From Cruorifilaria tuberocauda (Eukaryota > Nematoda > Chromadorea > Rhabditida > Onchocercidae), in the NCBI GenBank assembly GCA_013365365.1, contig JABVXU010001004.1:1-12341 (forward strand): 12,341 nucleotides of DNA. Direction: 5' to 3'. The notes below the pieces were generated by a model. That model saw only the letters and a program-made list of their open reading frames with translations. It was not told the DNA's origin and made no database searches. Shown here piece by piece: positions 1 to 8,930 of this stretch. How positions within the stretch are numbered: position 1 is the stretch's first letter; each line of letters opens with the position of its first letter. The position numbers and the translations under genes were made by a program.

Positions 1-30
1 ACTATTATTTTTATTTCCGATAATAAAAGC

Positions 31-93
31 TAATTTCCGATTGATTGAAAATTGAAACAAAAAAATTAATTTCCGATTAATTGAAAATTAAAA
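31..93. repeat. Two direct copies of a 27 bp motif, TAATTTCCGATT...
   Basis: Positions 31-57 and 67-93 are near-identical (TAATTTCCGATT followed by an ATTGAAAATT-type tail) and are offset by 36 bp. A shorter relative, TTATTTCCGAT, lies just upstream near 11-21. The reverse complement of the core, AATCGGAAAT, reappears at 2058-2067. The copies are short and sit in a biased background, so they may be a small local duplication rather than a mobile sequence. Confidence 0.6.
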
Positions 94-926
94 TTAAAAA
101 AACGTTTTGATAAAGCAATAAAATGGGTATTAAAAATTTGTAGTAAATTATCAATTTATTTTAAATTTTATTTCGATTTAAAATAATAATCATTGTAGCT
201 AACAAAGATAGCTAATTTCAAATAGCTTTTTAATTAATTTAATTCTTTTTTTCTATCTTTAAAAGGAAAAACATGTGATCAATTAAAATCCAGAAAAACT
301 GAATAAAAGGATGATAGAAAAAAAAATCATGATAGGTGCGAAATATGAGCAGCGATACAAAAATTTCACTTCACTGAATAACTTTTTCAAATTTCGTTTA
401 CTTTCAGCAACAGTTTAGAAATTGCAAAATTCAATTGCTGTAAAATTTCAATAAAATTGAAAGCATATGAATGAATTGATTAGAAGAGAAAAGAGAAGGT
501 GAAATTTAAAAATGAAAAATTTTTCAAAAATAAGACATCAAAAAATAAAAATGAAAAAAAAAAGGGTTGAAAAAAAAACCTATTAAAAAAAAAGTCATAT
601 TTTACAATGTATATATCAGTTTTTTTTTTTCAAAAAATTAAATTTAAAAAAGAGTTAAGAGAGAAAGAGAGGTAAGGTAAGGTAAAAAGCAGGTAAAATA
701 CGTATAATGACATTTTATGAGATGAGAGATGGATGGATGGAATTAATTACTGAATTGTGGTTGTATCGTTGTATATATCTTTGATCAAATTCAACCGGTT
801 CAAAAGACTGAATGTATTAAACCGGTCGATTCGTTCTAACTCAATTTAAAATTCTCTTATTATTCGGTTCAATTTCAAATTTTAACCAATTTTTACTTCT
901 CATATTTAATCACTTCAGCAATCATA

Positions 927-966
927 ACTACTACTACTACTACTACTACTACTTATTACTACTACT
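927..966. repeat. (ACT)n trinucleotide microsatellite
   Basis: Nine uninterrupted ACT units run from 927 to 953, followed by a TATT interruption and three more ACT units. The region is not in an open frame, so this is a non-coding microsatellite and likely length-polymorphic. Confidence 0.95.
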
Positions 967-1082
967 AGTTCATGCATAATTCATGCATTTTTATTAATAA
1001 TGGATTATTCAATTCCTTTCTATTTTATGATATTTATTTGATTTTGAACAGGTTTTTCCAGAATTTCATAAAATTAAATCAC

Positions 1083-1140
1083 AAAGAAAAGGAGAGAGAG
1101 AGAAAGAGAATGGGAGAATGAGAGAAGAAAGGAAAAAAAG
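1083..1140. repeat. Purine-only (GA/GAAA) tract
   Basis: Almost every base is A or G on the + strand, with a (GA)n core near 1091-1101. A shorter GA tract follows at 1255-1278. Polypurine tracts of this kind are simple-sequence DNA and could adopt triplex (H-DNA) structure. No function is implied by context. Confidence 0.85.
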
Positions 1141-1150
1141 AAATAACATC

Positions 1151-1179
1151 AATAACTGTTAATATAATTACCAGTTATT
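1151..1179. repeat. 8 bp perfect inverted repeat (AATAACTG / CAGTTATT)
   Basis: The arms at 1151-1158 and 1172-1179 are perfect reverse complements around a 13 nt loop. It contains more G/C than most of the random A/T palindromes nearby, but it is short and could be chance. Confidence 0.5.
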
Positions 1180-1391
1180 AACAATTTATAATAATAGGTA
1201 TCGATCAAATAAAATTTGCAAATACAAATAATTTGTCTACTTAATAAATGAATGCAAAAAAAAAAAGAGAGAGAGAAAATGATTCTGTGATCAAGAATGT
1301 AATCATTTTAAGAAATTAAATTCAACCTTATTAAATTTAATTTAAAAATTAAATTCACTACTCTGCTATTTTCATATTTAATTTAAAAATT

Positions 1392-1520
1392 AAGTATGGA
1401 AGCAGCAAAGTAATAAAATTATTAAGTATGAAAGTAGTAAAGTGATAAAGTTATCGAATATGGGAGTGGTAAAGTAATAAAGTTATCGAATATGAAAGTA
1501 GCAAAGTGATAAAGTAATGC
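1392..1520. repeat. Four-copy tandem repeat, 32-33 bp unit
   Basis: Unit starts are at 1392, 1424, 1457 and 1489. Each copy follows the pattern AATATGAAAGTAGTAAAGTG then ATAAAGTTATCG, with a few substitutions per copy, mostly A/G and C/T transitions. Copies 2, 3 and 4 share more with each other than with copy 1. Just upstream, 1355-1380 carries a diverged inverted version of the unit (CTGCTATTTTCATATTTA), so the left part could fold back on copy 1 around a short A/T loop. The array is not coding: the period is not a multiple of three throughout and stops occur. Confidence 0.9.
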
Positions 1521-1530
1521 TAAAGGTAAA

Positions 1531-3175
1531 GTTTCAATTATACATTCCAATAAAATCTTTTAATAAGAAAGAAGTTGTCAGAAATGGGGAAAATAATTAG
1601 AGTGCGGAAATATGATAAGAAATAGGTAAGAATAAACCGTTTTTATTCCGGATTTTGAATGATTACTATCCGGTTAACATTTTAATCAATAAAAAAATAA
1701 ATACCTCAGTTAGATAAGTATACCGGTACTACGAAAATAAAAGTACCCAAAATGTATGGATCATTTAAATTGTACTGAATTTGAGTTATTTAAGCTATAA
1801 CTTTAATAACTTTGTATTTCAATAACTTTATATATTTAAATTTCATTTTAGCAACTTATTTTAATATTTTTATTTCCTAAAAAAAGAAAAGCAAAACTAA
1901 AATTTTATTTTTATTATAAATAATCAAATAATTTGATTTGTTAAAATAAGATTTCGCTCGTTTTTTTTTTTCGACAACTTTAATTTATTGTAATGTTATT
2001 TCAATAGTTTATTCATTTACAATAAATGATTATTTTATTTGTATAAATCGCTATTTCAATCGGAAATAAAATTTTACGATTTGAGAGAAAATAAGAAAAA
2101 ACGATAATTTTACTAAATTTTCATAAACTTCATATATTATTTCTTATCAGGTAAAATTTGAAATATTTATATGACTAGAAGTAATTTTTTTTTTAAATTT
2201 CTCCCTCTTAAATTATTTTTTTTTTAATAATTGAAATTTAAAATAAAAGTGAATGGCATAGAAAAATTTGAAGAATTGAAAGAATTATGAAAATAAAGTG
2301 AAATGATAGGGTTGGATTTTTGACGAAAGCTTTGAGCATTGAAACAAAAAATGCTAAACAAAAAAAAATCTTTTTAGCTTTTGCTTTAACAATAATTAAA
2401 TTTAAATTTATTTTTTGAAAAAGCAAAAGAAAAAAAAATTACAAAGCGAAAGAAAACGTAAAGTTCTCTTTTTTCTGGAAAAATTTGAAGAAATAAAAAA
2501 ATTTGAAAAAAATTTTTTTTTCGAAAAAATTCGAGAATTATATGAATTATGCATTATTTACAATTTATGAAAGTTTGAGATTTTATTTTTATTTAATTTA
2601 ATAAATTTATTTAATTTATGCAAATTAAACGTGAAAAAACCTGAAATTCATTTTAGTATTTTAAATTTTTGAAGATTAAGCTTTTTTTCTTGAATTTTTG
2701 TGTAAGTAAAGAAATTTCAAATATGTTAAATAAATTGAAAAAATTTTTAAATTTCCAGGTAATAGAATTTGCTTTCTTCACTTACAATAGCGCACAGAAA
2801 TAGAGAATGAAAACTGCTTAACTTTTAAGTTTTTAACTTAAGTTTTTTTTTTTTCAGAAAATTGATGAAATTTTCCTCCTCAAAAAAAAAAGCAGTTTCT
2901 TCAAGAGTTAGCGAGTGATAAGAAAATCAAAAAGGTGAAATGATAAGATTTTCATGAATTTAATTTAAAGAATAGTAGGACATAATGTGATATGATAAAT
3001 TGATATCAAAATAGAATGATAAGACAAGGTTGATCAGTGATTCATTGGACTAATTTTTTAGAAATTTAAATTCAAAAATGAAATAATTCTAAATGATTGA
3101 AAATTTTCAGAGATGAATCAGCACTAAATTAGTTGAACTTTTTTAAAACGATTGAATAAATGAAAAAAATAATTA
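1531..3175. other. A+T-rich non-coding DNA, no gene
   Basis: There is no supported gene. Short frames exist only because A/T runs avoid stops locally. One on the minus strand at 2238-2426 would encode a phenylalanine-, leucine-, isoleucine- and lysine-dominated peptide of 62 residues with no recognisable domain, and is treated as noise. The stretch holds scattered A and T homopolymers, two CCGG-containing sites near 1648-1673 and a TTGATATCAA palindrome at 3000-3009. Confidence 0.8.
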
Positions 3176-3526
3176 AGGTTAAATGTAACAAATAAATCTA
3201 TCACTCCATTATCACTGCTACAGTTTTGATACAATTACAGTTGACAATTTTAGAGATAACATTTTTTGTATATTTACAATATATCCGGAATTTGAATTTG
3301 TAACTATTATTGTGAAAATTTAAAATTTAATATTTAGAATCTAAATTCTGAACTTTAACTTAAAATTTAAAAAAAAAACTAAAAATTAAAATCGAAATTA
3401 GGAATTTATAATGTCAATAATCTATTGAAAATCCCAAATTTTAATCTAACTGTTAGAGTGAAAATTTGAAATCTAAAAAATTTTCGAATGATAATGAGTG
3501 ATCGATTTATTTGTTACATTTAACCT
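3176..3526. mobile_element. Candidate MITE / foldback element with 38-39 bp terminal inverted repeats
   Basis: The left arm 3176-3214 begins AGGTTAAATGTAACAAAT. The right arm 3489-3526 is its reverse complement, with one substitution and one single-base indel; the outermost 23 bp match perfectly. The 351 bp span has no open frame, as expected for a miniature inverted-repeat element that depends on a transposase supplied elsewhere. I see no convincing target-site duplication immediately outside the arms (left flank ATTA, right flank CAAC), so insertion cannot be shown from this copy alone. Alternatives are a foldback (hairpin) repeat of non-transposon origin, or an old element whose target duplication has decayed. 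The arms themselves are far beyond chance even in this composition. Confidence 0.65.
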
Positions 3527-4766
3527 CAACCTGATAACTGATAACGATAATTAATCTGATAACTGATAATCAAAATGCAATGAAACAAAAATTTAATTGA
3601 TAGCGATGATAAATTGATTTCATATTTTATAATCGTACTGATTTATATTATTGTTTATTTAAAAGTTAAATAATAAAAGGTTTAGAGTTAAACAATACGG
3701 CAAATCATAGGATTATTTATTTGAAAATTATAGAATGGAAAAGCAAAGTATAGTTTGATATGAGTAGTGATTGTATTTTTTTTTTTTTTTTTTTGTAAAC
3801 TTTGTATTAATGAATAAACAGTGAGACGAATGGCGTCATGTTCCATGTTCAATTCGAGAATTTTGGTAGATGATTCATCAGCTCATTTTAAACAGTATTA
3901 CTGAAACTTGATAATTGATAAAAAATTTCCAAGAAGAATAAACTAATTTACCACAATTAATCAAACTAAAAATTCGAAATAAAAATATAAATTATATAAA
4001 ATAATTAGTACTAATAAATAAATATATAAATTAATTAACAAAAAAGTATAAATTTAGTATAAATTAATTAGTAAAATATAAATAAAATTTACTTATAATA
4101 CAATATAAATAAAATTTACTTTAAAATTTGAATGGTTTGTTTACTTCTGAATATGACAAATTATAACTTTATATGAAGAGTTGATGAAAAATGAAAATAT
4201 TAGGAATTCACATAATAAGAATTTTTTATAAGAATAAATTAATAATTACAAATTACAAATGAAAATATTTATATTAGAAGAATTAGTTCTAAATTTATTT
4301 TGTAAATTTGTCACCATAATTTCTAATTCAATTTTAATTTTAGATTAAATTTAATTCAAATCCTATAAATTAATAATTGTTATAATGGATTATTATTAAT
4401 CAATGCATATTATGTCAAAGGTTATTTGGATTTTGATTGAAACTATCCTTACAAAATGTTAAATTACAATTCTAAATTGCTATTGCAATTGTTTGAGAAA
4501 GGAAATGAAAAAAAAAAAAAGAAATTAAAAAATTAATATTTAGACCACTGTTACACATTCTTCTTCGATAAATTCGTAATGAATTGAAAGATTATTATAA
4601 TAAAGATGAAATTTAAAATTTCCTGATTTAAATGGAATATTTGAAAAACTTGCTCTTTTGTTAAGAAAAAAAAGTGATCGATATTTGACAAAAAGCAAAA
4701 ATCAAATTTTGCTGAAAATTATTCACGTGAATTTATGATTTTTTCAAAATGTTCAAAATCAACAAT

Positions 4767-4800
4767 ATTAGAATTGTACGATTACAATTTCAATTCTAAT
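4767..4800. repeat. 10 bp perfect hairpin with an alternative inner stem
   Basis: ATTAGAATTG at 4767-4776 pairs perfectly with CAATTCTAAT at 4791-4800 around a 14 nt loop. An overlapping alternative stem, AATTGTA (4772-4778) with TACAATT (4783-4789) around CGAT, competes for the same bases. The sequence could therefore form two mutually exclusive structures. No transcript is known from the window itself. Confidence 0.6.
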
Positions 4801-4905
4801 TATCACTTCACAAAATTCATTTCTCAAAATTTGCCACGAATTTCCGCAAATTGATTCAGGTGGTTTTTTTCATGAACTCATTTTAGGAAGTTAAAATCAA
4901 AAAAA

Positions 4906-4935
4906 AAGATATTATCAATGAATTGATAACATCTT
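4906..4935. repeat. 13 bp hairpin with TGAA loop
   Basis: AAGATATTATCAA at 4906-4918 pairs with TTGATAACATCTT at 4923-4935, with a single mismatch and a four-base TGAA loop. It follows an A-rich run. It is too short for a typical microRNA precursor. In a eukaryotic context it is not a rho-independent terminator, although it looks like one. Confidence 0.6.
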
Positions 4936-5040
4936 ATTCATAAAATTTATATTTTTGTTTTTTTCATTTTGTTTTATTTTAAAAGATACAAATATATATA
5001 CAGTTCGTTGAATTAAAATATATATTTGATTTATTTTGCA

Positions 5041-5152
5041 GATAAATAAAATATCACTGGAGGAAATTTTACACTGATAAATAAATAATGATAAAATTTT
5101 AATATCAAATTAACTTTTTCATTACCGAATTTAATTCCTAATTTTATTTAAT
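5041..5152 (+). repeat. Dispersed repeat family R1, copy 1
   Basis: About 110 bp starting GATAAATAAAATATCACT and ending near TAATTTTATTTA align with 5396-5500 with scattered substitutions and small indels. Shared landmarks in the same order are ACACTGATAAATAA, TATCAAATTA, CTTTTTC and CGAATTTAATT. The copy is non-coding. The offset from copy 2 is 355 bp. Confidence 0.8.
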
Positions 5153-5395
5153 CGCTTATTTCAATTTTATGTCAATTATTTAATAACAGAATTGTTCGTT
5201 TGTTGAAAATTTTCTAACGATGAAAAAATTATCGAAATTTTAAGAATTGTTAATTATTATTTTTCTCACTGATATTCCTGAATTTTTCTTCCAACTGCTT
5301 TTGATAGAAAAAAAAAAAGAACGATAATCAGTACAATTTCCTCTCTTTTTTTTTTAATTTAATTTTAGGATTGATAATAGTATTTTGATTTTAAA

Positions 5396-5500
5396 GATAA
5401 ATATAATATTACTTGAGAAAATTTCACACTGATAAATAATCATAAACATTTTGTATCAAATTACTTTTTCGAATTATCGAATTTAATTTCTAATTTTATT
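5396..5500 (+). repeat. Dispersed repeat family R1, copy 2
   Basis: This is a direct copy of 5041-5152, sharing ACACTGATAAATAA, TATCAAATTA, CTTTTTC and CGAATTTAATT in order. It is also the left arm of a long inverted repeat with copy 3 (5581-5642). Divergence from copy 1 suggests an old duplication. Confidence 0.8.
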
Positions 5501-5580
5501 GATTGATAATGATTGATTTGATTTAAATTCCACATTGAAGAAAAATTATCAAAATTAAATTACTATAATCAATCCATTTT

Positions 5581-5642
5581 ATCAATTATTAAAATTAAAA
5601 ATTAAATTCAGGAATGAAAAAGTAATTTAATACAAAATATTT
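5581..5642 (-). repeat. Dispersed repeat family R1, inverted partial copy 3
   Basis: The reverse complement of this segment contains ATTTTGTATTAAATTACTTT, then TTCATTCCTGAATTTAATTT, matching the second half of copies 1 and 2. Together with 5448-5500 and the flanking GATTGAT-type sequence it makes an imperfect foldback roughly 190 bp across (5448-5642). It lacks the first half of the family consensus except for a weak GAAATTTGATC-like trace further out. Confidence 0.7.
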
Positions 5643-5699
5643 GATCAAATTTCGCATCAAAGAAAAATTGTCAATTTTCAAACAAGCATAATCCTATTG

Positions 5700-6150
5700 A
5701 TAACAGTTATTCATTATAATGTTATCGATTAAAAAAAAATATGTCAATTTAATCGATTTAAATTAATTTTAATTGATGAAGGACAATATTTGAAATTTTA
5801 AATTTCAAATTTCATTCAAATTAAACTTTCGATAATTAATGCAATTATAACTTTTTTTTCTCTAAACTTCGTAATTCAATATAATCAAACCGTAATGAGT
5901 AATCCAAAAAAAAAAAAAAAAAACTGATTAATGTGAAAAAAGGAAAAGAACGAAAAGTGCTCATGCATTTCATTCAAAAGTTTACTTCAAATACTGATAA
6001 AAATGATGTTTGATTTTTCATCAGTCACATTCACTAATGATAAGTTGAGGGAAAGGATGATTGAATTGATCGAAGGAAATTAAAATTCGATAGCTTATGT
6101 TGATGAAATTGTTAACAGTATTGTTAATCAATCAGATGGGAAAAGATTAT
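5700..6150. other. A+T-rich non-coding DNA with hairpins, no gene
   Basis: There is no gene. A perfect 10 bp stem ATCGATTAAA (5724-5733) pairs with TTTAATCGAT (5748-5757) over a 14 nt loop. A perfect 9 bp stem TTTGAAATT (5789-5797) pairs with AATTTCAAA (5801-5809) over a TTA loop. An 18-base A run occupies 5906-5923. Such an A run can mark the 3' end of a retroposed sequence, but no body sequence or target duplication supports that here. Confidence 0.7.
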
Positions 6151-6151
6151 C

Positions 6152-6204
6152 TTTATTATTATTATCATTATTATTATTACTATTATTATCATTACTGTTA
6201 TTAC
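6152..6204. repeat. Imperfect (TTA)n trinucleotide tract
   Basis: TTA/ATT units repeat with ATC and ACT interruptions, ending at TTATTACC. This is a non-coding microsatellite, interrupted and therefore probably less mutable than a pure tract. Confidence 0.9.
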
Positions 6205-6821
6205 CAACACATATCATTGAAAAATCTATATAATTACAATAATGCACAATATATTACTTAATCAAACAATCATAGCATTACATAGAATAATTTTTTCAAT
6301 TTTGTTTTTCTTTAATTTTCACTTTAAACTATGAAAATTGCAAAAAATTTTTTCGTCAAAAGAAAATAAAATACTGTTTGTAAATAATTGAAAAATTTTT
6401 TCGTAAACAAATTAAAGAATTTACAAATGTAAACATTACTTTTATTCATTGTTAATTTCACTCTATTTAATTGCTCATTGAATTAAATTTTTTTTTAAGA
6501 AAAAAAAGGGCAAATTTATATTTGAATAAAAGTTATAAATTTTTAGGTACAATGCGAATTAAAGTATAAATTGCCAGACTTTATTTAATGATAAATAAAA
6601 AAAAATGAAATTGTCAAACTTTACTTTACAATAAATTGAAAAAAAGTTTTGTAAATGATAAAATTTTCTACAGAAATTACTATGAAATCAAACTATCAAA
6701 ACTTTACTCAATAATAAATTAAAGAAGTGTAATTTTGCATGAAAAGTGTAATTTAATTTAGTAACTATTAAGTTTAATTTAAGTAAATTAAAATTTTACT
6801 CCTTAGACTTTACTGTATTTT
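6205..6821. other. A+T-rich non-coding DNA with degenerate pre-repeats, no gene
   Basis: No gene is visible. From about 6565 the sequence repeats a loose pattern, CAAACTTTACTTTA- or ATAATAAATTAAA-like, at irregular spacing of several tens of bases (near 6573, 6616 and 6700). These are too diverged for a firm unit. They lie immediately before the minisatellite and share its ACTTTACT flavour, so they may be its oldest, decayed part. Confidence 0.55.
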
Positions 6822-7265
6822 CAAAAAAAGTATTACTCCATTTTCATAAAAAATATTACTCTATATTGAGTGAAAAGTATTACTCTATATTGAATAAGAA
6901 GTATTACTTCATGTAGAGTAAAAAGTATTACTCTATGTAAAATAAAAAGCATTACTTTATGTTGTAAAAAGTACTACTCTATGTAAAATAAAAGTATTAC
7001 CATATGTAGAGTAAAAACTATTACTCTATGTAAAATAAGAAGCATTACTTTATGTTGTAAAAAGTACTACTCTATGTAAAATAAAAGTATTACCATAGGT
7101 TGAACAAAAAGTATTACTCTATGTAGAATGATAAGTATTACTCTGTGTAGAATAAAAAGTATTACTCTATGTAGAATAAAAAGTAATACTCTATATAAAA
7201 TAAAAATGTTACCATATGTTGAACAAAAAGTATTACTCTATGTCGAATAAAAAGTATTATTTTTA
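6822..7265. repeat. Minisatellite, ~25 bp unit with ~93 bp higher-order repeat
   Basis: The unit is approximately AAAAAGTATTACTCTATGT plus AGAATA, about 25 bp, in roughly 17 head-to-tail copies. Edge copies (first ~60 bp and last ~30 bp) are more degenerate. Within it a block of about four units is itself duplicated: AGCATTACTTTATGTTGTAA at 6948 recurs at 7041, each followed by the same ordered variants (AGTACTACTC, then GTATTACCAT), giving a ~93 bp higher-order period. Variants TTGAACA, TAGAATA and TAAAATA alternate. The period is not a multiple of three and the array is interrupted by stops, so it is not coding. Confidence 0.95.
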
Positions 7266-7623
7266 AAGATTTAAGCATTTAATTAAAAACATTTAATTAC
7301 TTATTTATTTTGCTATTTTATTTAACGGATAAAATCCCTTAATACAAATGTATTGAAATAATTTTCCTCATCACATATCAGTATTATTTCTCTCATATTA
7401 GAAGTAATGAAATTAAGCTATTCTATAGCGATCGCAAGCTAATAACTTTTTCAAGATCGGTGCTAAATTTAAACTCTCTGATAATAATTAGCTTAATGCT
7501 CGATAGCTAGAGAAAAGTTTTTAAATTCATTATCTGTCGATAATTGCAATATTCGCTTGCTTCGTTTCGTAGAAGTGATATTTCATTTATCAATTTATGC
7601 TATTTATCAAATTTCAAATGATA
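7266..7623. other. Non-coding DNA, locally less A+T-rich, no gene
   Basis: No frame is open. Sequence complexity is higher than average for the window: it contains the 8 bp palindrome GCGATCGC near 7428-7435, and an inverted pair ATTAAGCTA (7412-7420) with TAGCTTAAT (7489-7497), about 86 bp end to end. This is compatible with a structured RNA or an old small element, but no family is recognised. Confidence 0.55.
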
Positions 7624-7817
7624 CTCAATTAAGTTATTAGTCAGCAATTCGCACTGCTAATAAAACTTGAATGCCGAAAAATCCATAGATAAGAGGAAAA
7701 TGATTTAAAAAACTAAAGTTCTCAATTAAGACACTATTCAGCAATTCGCATTGCTAATAAAACTTGAATGCCGAAAAATCCATAGATAAGAGGAAAATGA
7801 TTTTAAAAATTAAAATC
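7624..7817. repeat. Recent 97 bp tandem duplication
   Basis: Copy 1 is 7624-7720 and copy 2 is 7721-7817. In the core, 7642-7706 against 7739-7803, only one base of 65 differs (C to T). The outer parts are more diverged (TTATTAGT against ACACTATT after CTCAATTAAG). Each core starts with a small hairpin: in copy 2 AGCAAT, loop TCGC, ATTGCT is a perfect 6 bp stem, and the single core difference is exactly the base that completes this stem; copy 1 (ACTGCT) has a mismatch. The core is more G+C-rich than its surroundings and does not encode a continuous frame. The uneven divergence suggests either gene conversion of the core or selection on it. Confidence 0.95.
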
Positions 7818-8290
7818 AAACTATTATCAAATGTACTTGATAAAATATCAATTTAATTGGTGCACCAAAAAAAAAAGAACAAGTTAAATTAGTTAAAAAA
7901 ATTTTCTTTATCTAAATATCTAAATAACTTTACTTACATTTATGGAATGGAATAACTCAATTTCTATTATATTACTGTTAAGTAGGTTTGATTTTAATCG
8001 TAACTAATTTCTATAACATGATTTCAATAATTTAAAATGTGAATTTTAAGTTCGATTTTAAATTTCGATATGGCTTCAAATAATGCCAAATTTGAATTAC
8101 AATCCTCAAAAATACTGAATCTAAATTGCTAATTGAATTTAATTTTTAACATAAGCGCAAAAATACGTGAAGACGTGAAAAACATGAGAGACGTGGAAAA
8201 CCATGTTCTAATCTTATCGAAATTCATCAATTAGTTAGAAAATATTTCTAAACTTTTTAATATATTATTCAAATTTTATTGGAATAAAAA
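7818..8290. other. A+T-rich non-coding DNA, no gene
   Basis: There is no gene. The only local structure is a run of three ACGTG motifs at 8165-8169, 8173-8177 and 8191-8195. The last two lie in an 18 bp direct repeat (GACGTGAAAAACATGAGA and GACGTGGAAAACCATGTT, at 8172 and 8190). Confidence 0.75.
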
Positions 8291-8376
8291 ATTACGATAG
8301 GTTAAGATTAAAGAAATATTGATTTTTTAATTAAAATTATTTTTTTGAAAAATTTTCTTTCCATTTTATGATTCAA
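8291..8376 (+). repeat. Dispersed repeat family R2, copy 1
   Basis: It starts ATTACGATAGGTTAAGATTA, continues through TTTTTTAATTAAAATTA, and ends TTTCTTTCCATTTTATGATT. It aligns with 10643-10722 over its whole length with moderate divergence and small indels. It is non-coding and of unknown origin. Confidence 0.75.
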
Positions 8377-8884
8377 AAATATCAGAAGGAATATTTAGCA
8401 ATATAATTCAAAGTAAATGCAAGCATCAAATTGATGTCTTTAAAAATTATTGCAGGGAGTTAAATTTTTATTAAAATTAAATTCAGCTAATAAAGTTAAG
8501 TTAATCTTTTCTGCAAAGTTAAATTTTAAGATTAATAAAATTTTAAATTAAAATTTAATATGTACTTTGTAAATAGCAAACAATGAAATCAGAATATTCT
8601 GATGCTACAAAGTTAGCTGCGATAATTGCATGCTTAATTAATTAATTAGCACAATTAATTAGCACTAAATACTAATGAGAAGAAAGTATCATTATCGTAT
8701 CACATTGCATGGATATAATTAAATTACAAAATTTTATAAGTGCGATTTATAATAATTAACTATAGCTGAAGTATGTGTATTACAAAAGTTAAAAATGCAT
8801 AAAATTCTATAAGGAAATTTATGAATAGTAATAACATTACTATGATAATTAAAATTAGTGTTACAGTATTGCTAAAAGTATTTT
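8377..8884. other. A+T-rich non-coding DNA, no gene
   Basis: Nothing coding is visible. A CTTAATTAATTAATTAGCAC motif near 8633 is followed by a partial direct repeat, AATTAATTAGCAC, ending near 8665. The remainder is unstructured A/T sequence. Confidence 0.75.
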
Positions 8885-8927
8885 TACAGTATTTTTACTG
8901 TATTAGCGTTACAGTATTTTTACTGTA
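8885..8927. repeat. Two tandem perfect hairpins, TACAGTA-TTTT-TACTGTA type
   Basis: At 8885-8902 and 8910-8927 the same 18 bp palindromic hairpin occurs (7 bp arms TACAGTA and TACTGTA, four-base loop), offset by 25 bp. GTTACAGTATTG upstream (near 8860) and GTTACAGTA downstream (8931) are half-copies, so this is a short tandem array of a palindromic unit. It could be a binding-site cluster for a dimeric protein or simply slippage-generated repeats. Confidence 0.85.
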
Positions 8928-8930
8928 TTT

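Larger units (their letters stand above)
1..1390. other. A+T-rich non-coding DNA, no gene
   Basis: All frames are broken by frequent stops and no RNA gene is recognisable. The block holds the ATTTCCGATT direct repeat near its start, three GGTAA pentamers in a row at 671-685, two ACCGGT-containing sites near 795-825, an (ACT)n tract and two purine-rich tracts, listed separately where useful. The rest is A/T runs with no structure I can support. Confidence 0.8.
3527..5040. other. A+T-rich non-coding DNA, no gene
   Basis: No gene is visible. Minor structure includes two CTGATAACTGATAA copies (3531-3544 and 3556-3569), a 19-base T run at 3776-3794, a 20 bp direct repeat at 4075-4094 and 4102-4121, a 6 bp stem at 4475-4490 (AATTGC, loop TATT, GCAATT), and two stronger hairpins near 4767 and 4906 listed separately. 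Confidence 0.8.

Noticed and set aside
671..685. (GGTAA)3 as an interstitial telomere-like repeat
   Set aside because: Only three units are present and GGTAA is not a known telomere unit, so it is simple-sequence noise.
2238..2426. 62-codon minus-strand frame with a hydrophobic, lysine-rich peptide
   Set aside because: The composition is what A+T-rich DNA gives by chance (F, L, I, K). There is no domain and no supporting splice or promoter context, and T/A homopolymers run through it.
3776..3794. 19-base T run as a minus-strand poly(A) tail or terminator
   Set aside because: Homopolymers are common in this composition and no transcript body adjoins it.
4906..4935. Rho-independent terminator
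   Set aside because: The window looks eukaryotic, the stem is A+T-rich, and there is no upstream gene.
5906..5923. 18-base A run as a retroposon tail
   Set aside because: No retroposed body or target-site duplication is visible, and similar A and T runs occur throughout the window.
6822..7265. CRISPR array
   Set aside because: The units are contiguous head-to-tail with no unique spacers, so this is a minisatellite.
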